DNA of 64,000 nucleotides from Pseudovibrio ascidiaceicola. Its GTDB lineage: Bacteria; Pseudomonadota; Alphaproteobacteria; Rhizobiales; Stappiaceae. Below are positions 1 through 9,200 of the stretch, in pieces. The stretch spans positions 370,026-434,025 of the forward strand of contig NZ_FOSK01000003.1 in the NCBI RefSeq assembly GCF_900114245.1. Direction: 5' to 3'. The notes below the pieces were generated by a model. It did not search any database. It was not told where the DNA came from and saw nothing but the letters and a program-made list of their open reading frames with translations. The translations under genes and the position numbers were made by a program. Within the stretch, counting starts at the first letter, position 1; the number at the start of each line of letters is the position of its first letter.

Positions 1-1258
1 CACGGGCAGTACCACACGCTGATGGTTGGCCTGTCAGAGAAAATGGACCATTGCCTGGCTCAGAGATCTTACCGGTTAGCAGATGAATGTTGTAGCAAAG
101 GCTGTTCACCCAGCTGCCGCGTGAGTGCTGGTTAAAGCCCATTGTCCAGAGAGACATGACCTTCCGATTAGGATCAGCATAGATCTTCGCCAGCTTCAGA
201 AGCTTGTCGGCAGGAACACCAGACATTTCCTCTGCATACTCAAGCGTATACTTGGAAACGAGCTGCTTATATTCCTCAAAGTCAATCTTGGAGATCTTGC
301 CGGAGCCAGCATTTTCGGCAGCCTGCTCGCGCGGATCATTCGGACGCAAACCGTAACCGATATCTGTCGCGGTTTTGGTGATGTTGACGTGCTTGTTGAC
401 GAAATCCCAGTTCACCGCATCATTTTCGATGATGTAGTTGGCGATGAAGTTGAGGATCACCAGATCCGTCTGTGGCGTAAACACCATGCCGTTGTCAGCA
501 AGTTCAAAACAACGATGCTCGAAGGTGGAGAGCACATGAACTTCACAGCCCGGTTTGGTCAGACGGGTATCTGTAATACGTGACCAGAGGATTGGGTGCA
601 TCTCAGCCATGTTCGAGCCCCAAAGCACGAATGCATCGGCAAGCTCCATGTCATCATAACAACCCATTGGCTCATCAATACCGAAGGTACGAATGAAAGC
701 AGCCACAGCTGATGCCATGCAATGACGGGCATTCGGATCAATGTTGTTAGAACGCAGACCAGCTTTCATAAATTTGGAAGCAGCGTAACCTTCCCAGATG
801 GTCCACTGACCAGAGCCAAACATCCCAACTGCGGTTGGGCCTTTTTCCTTCAATGCGTCCTTGAACTTCTCGGACATGACAGTGAAAGCTTCATCCCAGG
901 AAACAGGCTCAAACTCACCATGCTTGTCATAAACGCCAGCGGTTTTGCGAAGAAGCGGCGTTGTCAGGCGATCCTTGCCGTACATGATTTTGGAAAGGAA
1001 GTAGCCCTTGATACAGTTCAAGCCGCGGTTCACTGGTGCGTCAGGATCCCCTTGTGTGGCGACAACACGGTCGTCCTTAACACCAACAAGGAGAGAGCAG
1101 CCTGTTCCGCAAAAGCGGCAAACAGCCTTGTCCCAGCGTATATCGGAGGCTTTTCCCTGAGCCTCGGCGGACTTTGGTAAAGCGATGCCAGCCGCAGAAG
1201 CAGTTGCTGCAACCGCTGCTGACTTTATAATATCTCTGCGAGATGCCGTGATTGACAT
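1..1258 (-). CDS. napA: Periplasmic nitrate reductase catalytic subunit NapA (partial, C-terminus off left edge)
   Basis: NapA reduces nitrate to nitrite in the periplasm with a bis-MGD molybdenum cofactor and one [4Fe-4S] cluster, taking electrons from NapB and NapC. About 419 residues are visible. The N-terminus carries a Tat signal (SRRDIIKS, then an Ala-rich stretch ending near AEA). The cluster ligands follow as CRFCGTGC with the fourth Cys in NRGLNCIKG, and then typical molybdopterin oxidoreductase sequence ([27 protein letters not shown]). The start is the ATG ahead of the Tat signal, 13 bases downstream of napD. It belongs to an operon read F-D-A, so napB and napC probably lie beyond the edge. 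Nothing looks broken; the truncation is only the window boundary. Confidence 0.97.
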   Translation of the reverse strand, partial: MSITASRRDIIKSAAVAATASAAGIALPKSAEAQGKASDIRWDKAVCRFCGTGCSLLVGVKDDRVVATQGDPDAPVNRGLNCIKGYFLSKIMYGKDRLTTPLLRKTAGVYDKHGEFEPVSWDEAFTVMSEKFKDALKEKGPTAVGMFGSGQWTIWEGYAASKFMKAGLRSNNIDPNARHCMASAVAAFIRTFGIDEPMGCYDDMELADAFVLWGSNMAEMHPILWSRITDTRLTKPGCEVHVLSTFEHRCFELADNGMVFTPQTDLVILNFIANYIIENDAVNWDFVNKHVNITKTATDIGYGLRPNDPREQAAENAGSGKISKIDFEEYKQLVSKYTLEYAEEMSGVPADKLLKLAKIYADPNRKVMSLWTMGFNQHSRGSWVNSLCYNIHLLTGKISEPGNGPFSLTGQPSACGTAR

Positions 1259-1271
1259 GTTTTGCCTCCCG

Positions 1272-1532
1272 TTAGGCCGCCTTCAAGTCAGGGTCGGTGT
1301 TTGGTTCGAATTGATGATAGGTAAGTGCAGCGGATACGACGCCCGGCGTCCGGTGAATTTCCAGCACCTGCTGATCAGCGAAGGACTCTTCCGTATCCTC
1401 CGCAGTCACAACGAGCTGGCTTGTATCCTCTTTGGTGATATGAACTTCCACGCCCGGCAGGGCGGACAATGCTTCAGAAACCTCTTGGGTTTGTCCCGCT
1501 AAACAACTAACGAGAACGCCGCAAATGTTCAT
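1272..1532 (-). CDS. napD: NapD, assembly chaperone for NapA
   Basis: NapD is a small cytoplasmic protein that binds the Tat signal of NapA and holds back export until the cofactor is inserted. The 86-residue product has the family's length and opening ([14 protein letters not shown]) and a compact alpha/beta pattern. Its start overlaps the end of napF by four bases (ATGA), which indicates translational coupling, and napA follows after 13 bases. Position between napF and napA is itself strong support. Confidence 0.93.
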   Translation of the reverse strand: MNICGVLVSCLAGQTQEVSEALSALPGVEVHITKEDTSQLVVTAEDTEESFADQQVLEIHRTPGVVSAALTYHQFEPNTDPDLKAA

Positions 1533-2035
1533 AGAACCTCCTCTTGGAGTTTAATTTCGCGCATTTCGATGGATCCATTGGGACAAGCAACAAGGCAGGC
1601 ACCGCACCCGGTACAGGCTTCACTGTCCAAATCAGGAATTTGCTGGCCACCCAGGCCAAGATGAAATCGGATTGCCCTCAACTCACAAAAGTCAGCGCAA
1701 GCCCGGCACGCGATCTTTTGATAAGAAAGGCAGTTGGAGCCGATCGTTGCTTTCATTGCCCAAGGTGCAGCTTCGGTCTTGACCAGTGCTCCCTCTTTGC
1801 AAACGTCGACGCACGCTTCACAGAAGGTGCAGGGTCCCACCCCAAAATCGACAACAGCCAACCTACTCCGCTCAGAAATTCGAAGGATCTTTTCAGGACA
1901 CGCCGAAACACAGTCACCGCAACCGGTGCATACATCGGAAAATTCAACTTTGCCAATACTGTAAGGCGGACACGGCTTATCCTCCGCATACTTGGACATA
2001 CCAAGAAAATGCCGCCTTCCCATCTGCGTTTGCAT
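1529..2035 (-). CDS. napF: Ferredoxin-type protein NapF
   Basis: NapF is a cytoplasmic iron-sulfur protein linked to maturation of, or electron supply to, NapA. The 168-residue product has three clean 4Fe-4S motifs: CTGCGDCVSACP near residues 35-46, CTFCEACVDVCK near 69-80 and CTGCGACLVACP near 141-152. A fourth, irregular Cys group (CLSYQKIACRACADFC) lies between the second and third, as in the family. It is the first gene of the nap operon and an FNR-type box lies 61-74 bases upstream of its ATG. A second ATG lies four codons in (MGRRHFLG), so the exact start is slightly uncertain. Confidence 0.94.
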   Translation of the reverse strand: MQTQMGRRHFLGMSKYAEDKPCPPYSIGKVEFSDVCTGCGDCVSACPEKILRISERSRLAVVDFGVGPCTFCEACVDVCKEGALVKTEAAPWAMKATIGSNCLSYQKIACRACADFCELRAIRFHLGLGGQQIPDLDSEACTGCGACLVACPNGSIEMREIKLQEEVL

Positions 2036-2494
2036 GATAGAATCAACTTCTCAACTGAACTGATAAAAATATATCAACGAGATTACTTTTGTATTTTGAT
2101 TGCAATCAAATTGAATGCTTCAGAAATACTGGCACCAATAACTCAAGATTTAAATTTAACTTGAGTTTACATCTCACGTTTCCGTGATAATTTAGCTTTT
2201 GTCCATATTTCAAATTACTTCAAACTAAACTAATTTAGTGATTTCTGAAGTAAAGTCAGTGCGTTCATCAGAGCACATCAAAATTCGGACCTGAAACTAA
2301 CTATTTTAAAGCTGAAATTTTGTACTGCTTTTCTGAAGGCCAGAGCACTTTGCAGAACGAGTGAGCGCACACAAAAACGCAAAGATTACAGTGGATTTCC
2401 ACGTACTTTTTCTTTGTCGTGCATGGATGGTTTTTGCAAGTGATTTGCACTCTCGAAAACGAGCTATTTTTCTGAAAAAACAACGTCTTTGGAC
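2036..2494. other. AT-rich intergenic region upstream of napF
   Basis: This 459-base gap between the nap operon and the porin gene is clearly AT-richer than the flanking genes. Apart from the FNR-type box near its left end I see no coding potential. No napE-like gene lies here and I see no convincing terminator for the porin gene. Confidence 0.7.
2096..2109 (-). promoter_or_regulatory. FNR/Dnr-type operator upstream of napF
   Basis: The sequence TTGATTGCAATCAA is a perfect match to the FNR/anaerobox consensus TTGAT-N4-ATCAA. Its centre is about 67 bases upstream of the napF start. That would place it near -41.5 if the leader is about 25 bases long, the class II activator position. It implies oxygen- or nitrogen-oxide-dependent activation of nap by a Crp/Fnr-family regulator. 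Confidence 0.88.
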
Positions 2495-3775
2495 CTAAAA
2501 ATCAACGGACATTTCGAAGCCAACAACCCACGCATCAGAGATATTTGTCTGTCCATTTGGGTTCACCACATACTGCCCATCGACTGTCGTATAGAACCAT
2601 TCCGTAAACTGGAAACGATGGTTGATCTCAAACACCAGTTCAAAGGTCTGTCCCGGCAAATCATCGCTGAAGAAACCAAGATAAAATGCACCTGCCGTGA
2701 TGTCATTATCGCGGCTATCAAGCAGCCCTTTGTAGTAGGCGCCACCACTCACTCCATAAGGCAAACTGTTGATGCTTTGTTGTGGCGCAAATGTAAAAAG
2801 CCCCCAGAGATTAAGACCTTGATCCGCTTGCTCTTCATAAACCATCTGGTTCGCAATGAAGTAGAGCCCCCAGTTACCCTCTTCCGTCGCATTGGCATCG
2901 GTAAATGGCGTGTAGTCACTGGTGTCATAATAACCACCAAGCATATACCGCCCCGGTAAATAAGCGCTGGTCTTCTCCTGCCCGACTAAAGCACCACCTT
3001 CTGCAATCACCAACACACCGTCTTCAGGATTGAACTTGAAGTTAAGTCCCTGACTGTCGTTGTCCTGTGCATTCAGGTCCGCATTATAAGCACCGACAGA
3101 AAGATAAAGGGATTCCTGCGGTTTAAGCGTTCCTCTAACACCCCATTGACTGAAAGGAGGTGTCGTAAACGACGGCAAGTTTTCCAACAATTGTACGGGG
3201 TTCCCGTTGACACCACTGTTCACGTAGAGAGGGAACGCATCGCTGTAAGCGAAGTCAGTCCCCGTAGAGAGGCGGCCTATCGCAATCTCCACCCGATCAT
3301 TCGCCAGCCTCTGCAAAATGTTCATCTGTGAAATGCCGAAAACATCTCCGATAAAGATCTGCGCAACATCAAAAACATTATTGATATCTTCACCGGATAG
3401 ATCCCGCCCCAAACCTTGATACAAACCAAAGCTAAAGCTGGTTCCATTCAAACCCAGCAGTTTCTGGAGATCGAAGTCGATACTTGCATCAAGCGCACCT
3501 GCATAAGCAGCACTTTGCCGTTCGCCGCCAACCGGATTTGCCATAATATCATGGGTGTAATTGAGCTCTGGATCGATACCCATATCGTTGAGTTTCGTCC
3601 GGTATCCGCCCCAATCTCCGGTCGCCGTCTCCCAATCACCCCAGTTCAGTGGCCAGCGAGAATTCTGCGCTTGCGCAATACTATTGAAAACCGCGCAAAA
3701 ACAAAGACATGCAAGCAGAAGGCGGCCCTGCTTCATCAAACTAGCTAGCGATATTGGGGCAACAGACGCTCGCAA
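2495..3775 (-). CDS. OprB-family carbohydrate-selective porin
   Basis: This is an outer-membrane beta-barrel of the OprB family, which passes sugars and related small solutes. The 426-residue product has an N-terminal signal ending near AQA (residues 35-37), the family motif WETATGDWGGYR close to the mature N-terminus, repeated short amphipathic strands with Gly/Tyr-rich turns, and a C-terminal Phe (EMSVDF), as expected for Bam-dependent barrel proteins. It sits alone between the nap and nor operons on the same strand, separated from both by non-coding sequence and, upstream, by a strong terminator. A role in denitrification is not implied. The start is the first ATG of a long frame, and a shorter form starting at the Met near residue 14 is possible. 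Confidence 0.88.
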   Translation of the reverse strand: MRASVAPISLASLMKQGRLLLACLCFCAVFNSIAQAQNSRWPLNWGDWETATGDWGGYRTKLNDMGIDPELNYTHDIMANPVGGERQSAAYAGALDASIDFDLQKLLGLNGTSFSFGLYQGLGRDLSGEDINNVFDVAQIFIGDVFGISQMNILQRLANDRVEIAIGRLSTGTDFAYSDAFPLYVNSGVNGNPVQLLENLPSFTTPPFSQWGVRGTLKPQESLYLSVGAYNADLNAQDNDSQGLNFKFNPEDGVLVIAEGGALVGQEKTSAYLPGRYMLGGYYDTSDYTPFTDANATEEGNWGLYFIANQMVYEEQADQGLNLWGLFTFAPQQSINSLPYGVSGGAYYKGLLDSRDNDITAGAFYLGFFSDDLPGQTFELVFEINHRFQFTEWFYTTVDGQYVVNPNGQTNISDAWVVGFEMSVDF

Positions 3776-3916
3776 CTGTTGTCTCTCCTGTCAGGAAACA
3801 CCAAATCAGATGGAACGCAGCACAACTCCAGCGGAACAACACTATGCTGGCATATTAATTTTTGCTTCTGAATTGATAAAACTGTCAGTCAGAACAATCA
3901 GATGAACACTGCGCAC

Positions 3917-3947
3917 AAAAAAAAGCGCGATCTATATAGATCGCGCT
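3917..3947 (-). terminator. Rho-independent terminator of the nor operon
   Basis: Bases 3924-3947 form a perfect 24-base self-complementary sequence with arms AGCGCGATCTAT and ATAGATCGCGCT. It is followed on the minus strand by eight T residues. It lies 29 bases after the last gene of the nor operon. Confidence 0.92.
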
Positions 3948-3975
3948 CGGCTTCCCATGCTCGCAAAGCAGTTAA

Positions 3976-4224
3976 TCAGTCCAGCAAACCATCCGATTTA
4001 TCCATGAGGTAACGGATATGTTTTGCAAAGGGATACGCAAACGGATAGCCCAAAACAACGCCGCCAGCCATCGCCAGGTAAGGTGACATCACCGGCCATC
4101 CAACCCATGAAAAAATCAGAGACAAGAAGAAAAGGTTGATACCGACCGCTCCAATACCCAGCGGGTAAAGATAGAGTGCCAGCCTTCTTACGCTGATGCG
4201 ATTGCTGAGGTCTTCTTCGCTCAT
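3976..4224 (-). CDS. Small two-helix membrane protein, last gene of the nor operon (NnrT/NorF-like position)
   Basis: The 82-residue product (MSEEDLSNRISV...) has two hydrophobic helices, about residues 20-40 and 46-66, and a basic, soluble C-terminus ending KSDGLLD. The start overlaps the stop of the preceding gene as ATGA, so the two are translationally coupled. I preferred this start over an upstream in-frame ATG that would bury 23 residues in the neighbouring gene. Small membrane proteins follow norD in several alphaproteobacteria under names such as NnrT or NorF. I recognise the type and position but cannot assign a biochemical role. Confidence 0.75.
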   Translation of the reverse strand: MSEEDLSNRISVRRLALYLYPLGIGAVGINLFFLSLIFSWVGWPVMSPYLAMAGGVVLGYPFAYPFAKHIRYLMDKSDGLLD

Positions 4225-4412
4225 CTGCCTTTTACAACCCTGTGCACGACATAAAGTGAGACAACCAGCATAACCGTAGCGAAACCAAACCAAAGCTCAG
4301 CAGTCGCACTTTGTGGCTGAGGCACAGGACGTTGGTATCCAGAAATTGCAGCCATTGCGGACAAAGGCAGCAGACCTGCCATAAAGCCCATAACCATATA
4401 GAAAAGCTTCAT
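4221..4412 (-). CDS. Very small membrane protein in the nor operon (NorF/NnrT-like)
   Basis: The 63-residue product has an N-terminal hydrophobic segment that could be a signal peptide or anchor (residues 1-22, MKLFYMVMGF...), a Pro/Gln-rich loop (PVPQPQS) and a second hydrophobic helix (about 41-58) followed by basic residues. It begins 3 bases after norD and overlaps the next gene by four bases. Both facts indicate a real gene of the operon despite its size. NorE, the CoxIII-like protein found in Paracoccus nor operons, is absent, so these two small proteins take the place of norEF. Function unknown. Confidence 0.72.
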   Translation of the reverse strand: MKLFYMVMGFMAGLLPLSAMAAISGYQRPVPQPQSATAELWFGFATVMLVVSLYVVHRVVKGR

Positions 4413-4415
4413 AAT

Positions 4416-6368
4416 CTAATACTCCCTTGTCAGGCTTCTGTAGATATCCGGCAGCGCGCGTGTAAGACGCTCCGGATTTGGGAAGAGCGTATAACCACCT
4501 TTGCCAAAGATACGGGCAAACCAATCCTGCCCATCCTCATCAACAATCACACCATGAACGGCCATGCCTTGTTTGCGAGCTTCACGAACAGCCATGTGGC
4601 TGTCTTCAATGCCGTGAATACCTTCATAGTGATCAAGATCGTTCGGCTTTCCATCTGTTAGTACAAGCAAAAGCTTCCGCTGTGTTTGCTGCAAGGCAAG
4701 CTGCGCAGTTGTATGCCGGATTGCCGCTCCCAACCGGGTGTAATAGCAAGGCTTGAGTGACCCAATCTTCGCGATCACCTGATCAGTCATCGGTTCATCG
4801 AAGTCTTTGGCCTTGTTCATGAAAACACGATCGCGCTTCAGGGAGGAGAACCCCCAGACACCAAGATGATCCCCACTTGCATCAATACCGCCAGACAGAG
4901 CAGCAAGTGCGGCCCCCGCAATCTCGATAACACTGGAATCACCAACCGCACTTTCGGTAGAACGGGATGTATCAAGCAACATAGCTACGGAAAGATCGCG
5001 CTCAACAGCACGTGCATCCTGAAAGATACGGTCAGATGCATAACCGGAAGCTTTCAGATCAACCTGAGCCGTCACCAAAGCATCCAGATCCAGCTCGCTG
5101 CCCTCAGCCTGCCGCATCTGCATGATCCGCTTTGGACGCAAGGCTTCAAACTGGCGTTTCACCTGACGAATACGGCGCTTATGATAAGGATCCGTCAGCA
5201 ACACGCTCTCATAATCGGGCTCGGCATCCTTCTCCAGAACACGACAATGATCTTCCAAAAACTTACGTTGACGGTGATCCCACTCAGGATATGTGAACTT
5301 GTCGGAAAGGCGTTCGTGGTCTGCATCTTCTGGAGACAAATCCAGGTGCAAACGCAAACGCGTCGCTGCTTTCCGCTGATTTTTTGAAAGGCTGATATAA
5401 TCTTGGTCATCAGCAGCTTTCTGCGCATTTTCCTCTTCGTCGTCATCGGTACTACGATTGAGGTTCATGCTTTCTACCCATGAGAGGATGGCCTCAAACC
5501 GATGTAGAATAAAACTGTCTTTACGATCCGCTTGCTCGCGTTTTTCACGCTTTGCCTTGCGTTTTGAAGATGCATTGGCACCTTGCGGCGTTGGCGGAGC
5601 CTGCTCATCCGAGCGCTCTTCACCACGTTCACCGTTGACCAACTCACTTGAAACCCAGATCGGTACAGGCGCAAACGGGCAGTATCCGTTCGGAGCTTTC
5701 AGCTTCCAGCGCTCATCGACGCATTCCATCGCCTTACGAATGATTGCGCTCGTGTTGGTGACAGCTCGCGGCCCGCCAAGCAATTCCAGAACAATCGCTT
5801 CAACTGCAGCTTCCCACTCAGGAAGACTTGGACGTTTACGGGTTTGTAAAAGAAACTCACAGGACTGACGGAAAAAGTCGTGAAGACCAACACACTTTCC
5901 CCAAACACGCTCAATGGCTTGCTTGGCCAAAGCCAATGCCTGAACATCCGCCTGCAACGGATCCTCTGGTTTTGCCTGCACATCGCAGTTCGCTGCAAAG
6001 GCAGCAAGCCAGATGTAGTGGGCCCGGTTCATTTCTGCTTTTGGGAACACGCCAAGAACCGGCGGAAGTCTCAAACGCTCGCCGTCAAACTCTGGCAGAA
6101 AAATTGTTTCTGCAGCGTTGCCGAGCTTACGCTTTACGGGCATGCGGTAGGTTGAAGCTGTCGCCGGAGCTTGACTGATCTCGACTTTAGCTTCACCACC
6201 TAACCCGCGAAACACCACTTGCACGGAGGTGCGCAGCTGAGCCAGCTCGACCTCCATATCCTCGTGGTGCACTGGAGCACCCAGGCTTGAAGCATAATCA
6301 TGCCACAGATTACCTACGGCTTCTTCAGGCTCTAAAAACTCCAGTATTTGCTCTTTCATCAGGCTCAC
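4416..6368 (-). CDS. norD: NorD, VWA-domain activation protein of nitric oxide reductase
   Basis: NorD works with the AAA+ protein NorQ in activating or inserting metal into cNOR; the pair is of the MoxR-VWA type. The 650-residue product has a variable N-terminal half, a charged linker near residues 255-285 (KRKAKREKREQ), and a C-terminal von Willebrand A domain. That domain has a MIDAS motif DTSRS near residue 470 and a later TDGKPND. The gene overlaps norQ by four bases. The first start codon is GTG in that overlap, and an ATG four codons in (MKEQILEF) is an equally plausible start. Confidence 0.93.
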   Translation of the reverse strand: MSLMKEQILEFLEPEEAVGNLWHDYASSLGAPVHHEDMEVELAQLRTSVQVVFRGLGGEAKVEISQAPATASTYRMPVKRKLGNAAETIFLPEFDGERLRLPPVLGVFPKAEMNRAHYIWLAAFAANCDVQAKPEDPLQADVQALALAKQAIERVWGKCVGLHDFFRQSCEFLLQTRKRPSLPEWEAAVEAIVLELLGGPRAVTNTSAIIRKAMECVDERWKLKAPNGYCPFAPVPIWVSSELVNGERGEERSDEQAPPTPQGANASSKRKAKREKREQADRKDSFILHRFEAILSWVESMNLNRSTDDDEEENAQKAADDQDYISLSKNQRKAATRLRLHLDLSPEDADHERLSDKFTYPEWDHRQRKFLEDHCRVLEKDAEPDYESVLLTDPYHKRRIRQVKRQFEALRPKRIMQMRQAEGSELDLDALVTAQVDLKASGYASDRIFQDARAVERDLSVAMLLDTSRSTESAVGDSSVIEIAGAALAALSGGIDASGDHLGVWGFSSLKRDRVFMNKAKDFDEPMTDQVIAKIGSLKPCYYTRLGAAIRHTTAQLALQQTQRKLLLVLTDGKPNDLDHYEGIHGIEDSHMAVREARKQGMAVHGVIVDEDGQDWFARIFGKGGYTLFPNPERLTRALPDIYRSLTREY

Positions 6369-7162
6369 CCGTAAACAACTGCGATCAAATCACGAAGCGC
6401 AACCTGAACATCAGGCTCATCACTCAATGGTTCAACAACAGAGTATTGCAGTGCTTTCTCGACTGGCATACCACCAGCAATCAGGGATGCAGCATAAATC
6501 AGCAAGCGAGTGGAAACACCCTCTTCCAGATCCAGGCTGGAAAGACCACGGATATGGCCAGCAAGACGAACCAAGAATTTGGAACGCTCAACATCCAGTC
6601 CGCTTTCTTTAGCAACAACCTGCACTTCAGTTTCCGCATCAGGGAAATCGAAGGTGGTTGAAAGGAAGCGCTGCCGTGTGGAAGGCTTCATCTGCTTCAG
6701 AACGTTCTGATAGCCGGGGTTGTAGCTGGCAACGAGCATAAAGTTCGGTGGAGCTTGCAGCTCTTCGCCAGTTCTCTCAATGATGAGACGACGACGGTTG
6801 TCGGTCAACGGGTGCAAAACAACCGCAACGTCTTTCCGTGCTTCAATCACTTCATCAAGATAGCAGATCGCACCTTCACGAACAGCGCGGGTCAGCGGGC
6901 CATCAACCCACTCAGTCACGCCGCCTTTAAGCAGGTAACGACCAATAAGGTCTGCTGCGGACAGATCATCGTGGCAAGCCACGGTGTAGATCGGGCGACC
7001 CAGCTTTGCGGCCATGTGTTCCACAAAACGGGTTTTGCCGCAGCCCGTCGGCCCCTTCAAAAGAAGGGGCAGACCTTTGTTAAAAGCCGTTTCAAATAAT
7101 GCACATTCATCGGCGATAGGCTGATAATAGGGCACATCAAAAACGTGGTTCTGTACAGTCAT
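6365..7162 (-). CDS. norQ: NorQ, MoxR-type AAA+ ATPase for nitric oxide reductase activation
   Basis: NorQ is a cytoplasmic AAA+ ATPase that partners NorD in maturing NorCB. The 265-residue product has Walker A GPTGCGKTRF near residue 37, Walker B CYLDEV near residue 98, and a sensor-1 region ASYNPGYQN, the usual order for the CbbQ/NirQ/NorQ group. It shares one base with the norB stop (TAATG) and overlaps norD by four bases, so translation is probably coupled along the operon. Confidence 0.95.
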   Translation of the reverse strand: MTVQNHVFDVPYYQPIADECALFETAFNKGLPLLLKGPTGCGKTRFVEHMAAKLGRPIYTVACHDDLSAADLIGRYLLKGGVTEWVDGPLTRAVREGAICYLDEVIEARKDVAVVLHPLTDNRRRLIIERTGEELQAPPNFMLVASYNPGYQNVLKQMKPSTRQRFLSTTFDFPDAETEVQVVAKESGLDVERSKFLVRLAGHIRGLSSLDLEEGVSTRLLIYAASLIAGGMPVEKALQYSVVEPLSDEPDVQVALRDLIAVVYG

Positions 7163-8547
7163 TAACGACCACCTTCCAGAACTGCTTGGGCTTCAGGACT
7201 ACTACCAGTCACTGGTTTGGAACCAGAGGTCTCTGTGAACAGCTCTTTGCGCGGTACGAGCAAGGAGTAGATGAACAGCAGAGCACCAATCACAACAGCC
7301 GCACCAGCACCGAAGCGCATGATGTAGAACACTGTCAGCTGGTCCTGTACGGACATGAAGTCTTCACCAACAACACGCTGCATGTGTGTCTGGATGGTTC
7401 CAGCAAATGTCAGCACGAAGGTCATGAAGGACATACCACCGGTCATCAGCCAGAAGCTGCCCATATTGAGAACCTGGTTGTATGGATTACGACCCTTAAG
7501 CATTGGCATTGCGTAGGTGAACACTGCAAGGTTCAGAGCAACGTATGCGCCGAAGAAGGCAAGGTGACCATGCGCTGCAGTGATCTGTGTACCGTGTGAG
7601 TAGAAGTTCACACCGTGCAGAGTATGCAGGAAGCCCCATACGCCAGCGCCGAAGAACGCGACAGTTGCGGAACCGAGAGACCACAGCAGAGCTGCTTTGT
7701 TTGGATGGTTCTTACGACCTTTCCAGACCATGACGAAGGAGAAGGTCATCATCAGGAAGAATGGTATGACTTCCAGAGTAGAGAAGACGGAACCAATCCA
7801 CTGCCAGTAGCCAGGCAAGCCGATCCAATAATAGTGGTGTCCTGTACCAAGAATACCGGAGAACAGAGCAGTCGCTACGATGATGTAGAGCCACTTCTCG
7901 ATCACTTCGCGGTCAACACCGGTGAGTTTCAGCATCAGGAAGCCAAGGATGGAAGCCATCACAAGTTCCCAGGTACCTTCTACCCAAAGGTGAACAACGT
8001 ACCACCAGTACATTTTATCAAGGCTCAGGTTGTCTGGGTTGTAGAATGCGAACAACCACAGCAGGGAAAGAGCCCAAAGGCCAATTACCAGAATGTTTGT
8101 GATCGCAGTCTTACGACCTTTCAACACAGTCATTGAGATGTTGAAGAGGAAGATCAACGCAGCAACAAGAATGCCGACTTTAACCCAGAGCGGCTGCTCA
8201 AGGAATTCACGACCTTCATGGATGCCCATGATGTAGCTGACAACAGCACCCAGTGTACCAACCACGAGAATGATCAGCTGAATGTAAGCGAGTTTAACGG
8301 AGTGGATCTCACGCTCGCTCTCTTCCGGGATGATGAAGTAAGCCGCACCAAAGAAGCCAAGCAGAAGCCAGACGATCAGTGCGTTGGTGTGCAACATGCG
8401 AACGATGTTGAACGGCAGCAACTCCGAAAGGAAGTTAGGTGCAACATAAATCCAGCCAGCGAGCAAGCCGCCCAGAACCTGGATTGCGAATAGGCCAAGC
8501 GCAGCTACGAAGTAAGCATACGCGACTTTTTGAGAACTGTATTTCAT
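7162..8547 (-). CDS. norB: Nitric oxide reductase subunit B (cytochrome b, catalytic)
   Basis: NorB is the integral-membrane subunit of cytochrome-c-dependent nitric oxide reductase. It reduces two NO to N2O at a heme b3/non-heme iron centre. At 461 residues it has cNorB length and about twelve hydrophobic helices. Heme- and metal-binding His residues stand in typical contexts: MLHTNALIVWLLLGF near residue 51, VVHLWVEGTWE near 184, and GTGHHYYWIG near 235 for the iron site. No quinol-oxidase extension is present, so this is the cNOR type that uses NorC. It lies 11 bases after norC. Confidence 0.97.
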   Translation of the reverse strand: MKYSSQKVAYAYFVAALGLFAIQVLGGLLAGWIYVAPNFLSELLPFNIVRMLHTNALIVWLLLGFFGAAYFIIPEESEREIHSVKLAYIQLIILVVGTLGAVVSYIMGIHEGREFLEQPLWVKVGILVAALIFLFNISMTVLKGRKTAITNILVIGLWALSLLWLFAFYNPDNLSLDKMYWWYVVHLWVEGTWELVMASILGFLMLKLTGVDREVIEKWLYIIVATALFSGILGTGHHYYWIGLPGYWQWIGSVFSTLEVIPFFLMMTFSFVMVWKGRKNHPNKAALLWSLGSATVAFFGAGVWGFLHTLHGVNFYSHGTQITAAHGHLAFFGAYVALNLAVFTYAMPMLKGRNPYNQVLNMGSFWLMTGGMSFMTFVLTFAGTIQTHMQRVVGEDFMSVQDQLTVFYIMRFGAGAAVVIGALLFIYSLLVPRKELFTETSGSKPVTGSSPEAQAVLEGGR

Positions 8548-8558
8548 AATACCACCCC

Positions 8559-9011
8559 TTAACCAGCGTCGTTCGGTGGCCAGTCTTGCGTGTTGGTCTT
8601 GTCAGCCCAACGCAAGAATTCAGAGAGGCCGCGGACTTCTTCTTTGGTCAGATCGAAGAAAGGCATCTGGCGACGGCCTTCGATACGGCTAGGCTGGGCT
8701 TCCATCCAGGAGCCAAGTGTCTCAGCTGCATCATCCGGATCATCCAGCACGCCCCAACGTGTCATCACGTTGCCGACTTCAGGAGCAAAGTAAGCGCCTT
8801 CCCCGTGCAACGTATGGCAGTTGATGCAAGCATGCTTTTCCCAAACGTGCTTTCCGAGGACAACCTCGTCAGTGAGCTCAGCCTTTGAAGTCGATTCATT
8901 GACGACGTAAAGGTGGCTGTCGATTGAGAGCACGGCAAATATGCCTATGAAGAATAAGGATCCCCCATAAAAAATATTTCGTGCCCGCGATTTTGTAAGG
9001 AATTCTGACAT
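8559..9011 (-). CDS. norC: Nitric oxide reductase subunit C (membrane-anchored cytochrome c)
   Basis: NorC passes electrons from periplasmic cytochrome c or azurin-type donors to NorB. The 150-residue product has an N-terminal membrane anchor (about residues 12-30), a single heme c motif CINCH near residue 58, and a distal Met (RRQMPFFDLT) that can serve as the sixth heme ligand. It is the first gene of the nor operon. Confidence 0.96.
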   Translation of the reverse strand: MSEFLTKSRARNIFYGGSLFFIGIFAVLSIDSHLYVVNESTSKAELTDEVVLGKHVWEKHACINCHTLHGEGAYFAPEVGNVMTRWGVLDDPDDAAETLGSWMEAQPSRIEGRRQMPFFDLTKEEVRGLSEFLRWADKTNTQDWPPNDAG

Positions 9012-9092
9012 CTACGGAATCCTATCGTGGTTACGGTCCCGAAGATGATAAAATTGACGCCAGTGGGGAAGTTTGTGCTAGAACAACCTATT

Positions 9093-9104
9093 CGGTAATT
9101 ACCG
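9093..9104. promoter_or_regulatory. Palindrome in the norC upstream region, candidate operator
   Basis: CGGTAATTACCG is a perfect 12-base palindrome. With one mismatched pair it extends to 18 bases (9090-9107). It lies 82-93 bases upstream of the norC ATG and downstream of the regulator gene. No TTGAT-N4-ATCAA box is present in this leader, so this is the best operator candidate for the nor operon. The binding protein is unknown. Confidence 0.5.
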
Positions 9105-9200
9105 GATATAGGAGAAAAATGCTTTTAAAAACAATAGGATATAAAATCGAGAATACTGGTATTTATGCCTAGTAACACTCAAGCAATCACTCGGCAGCAC

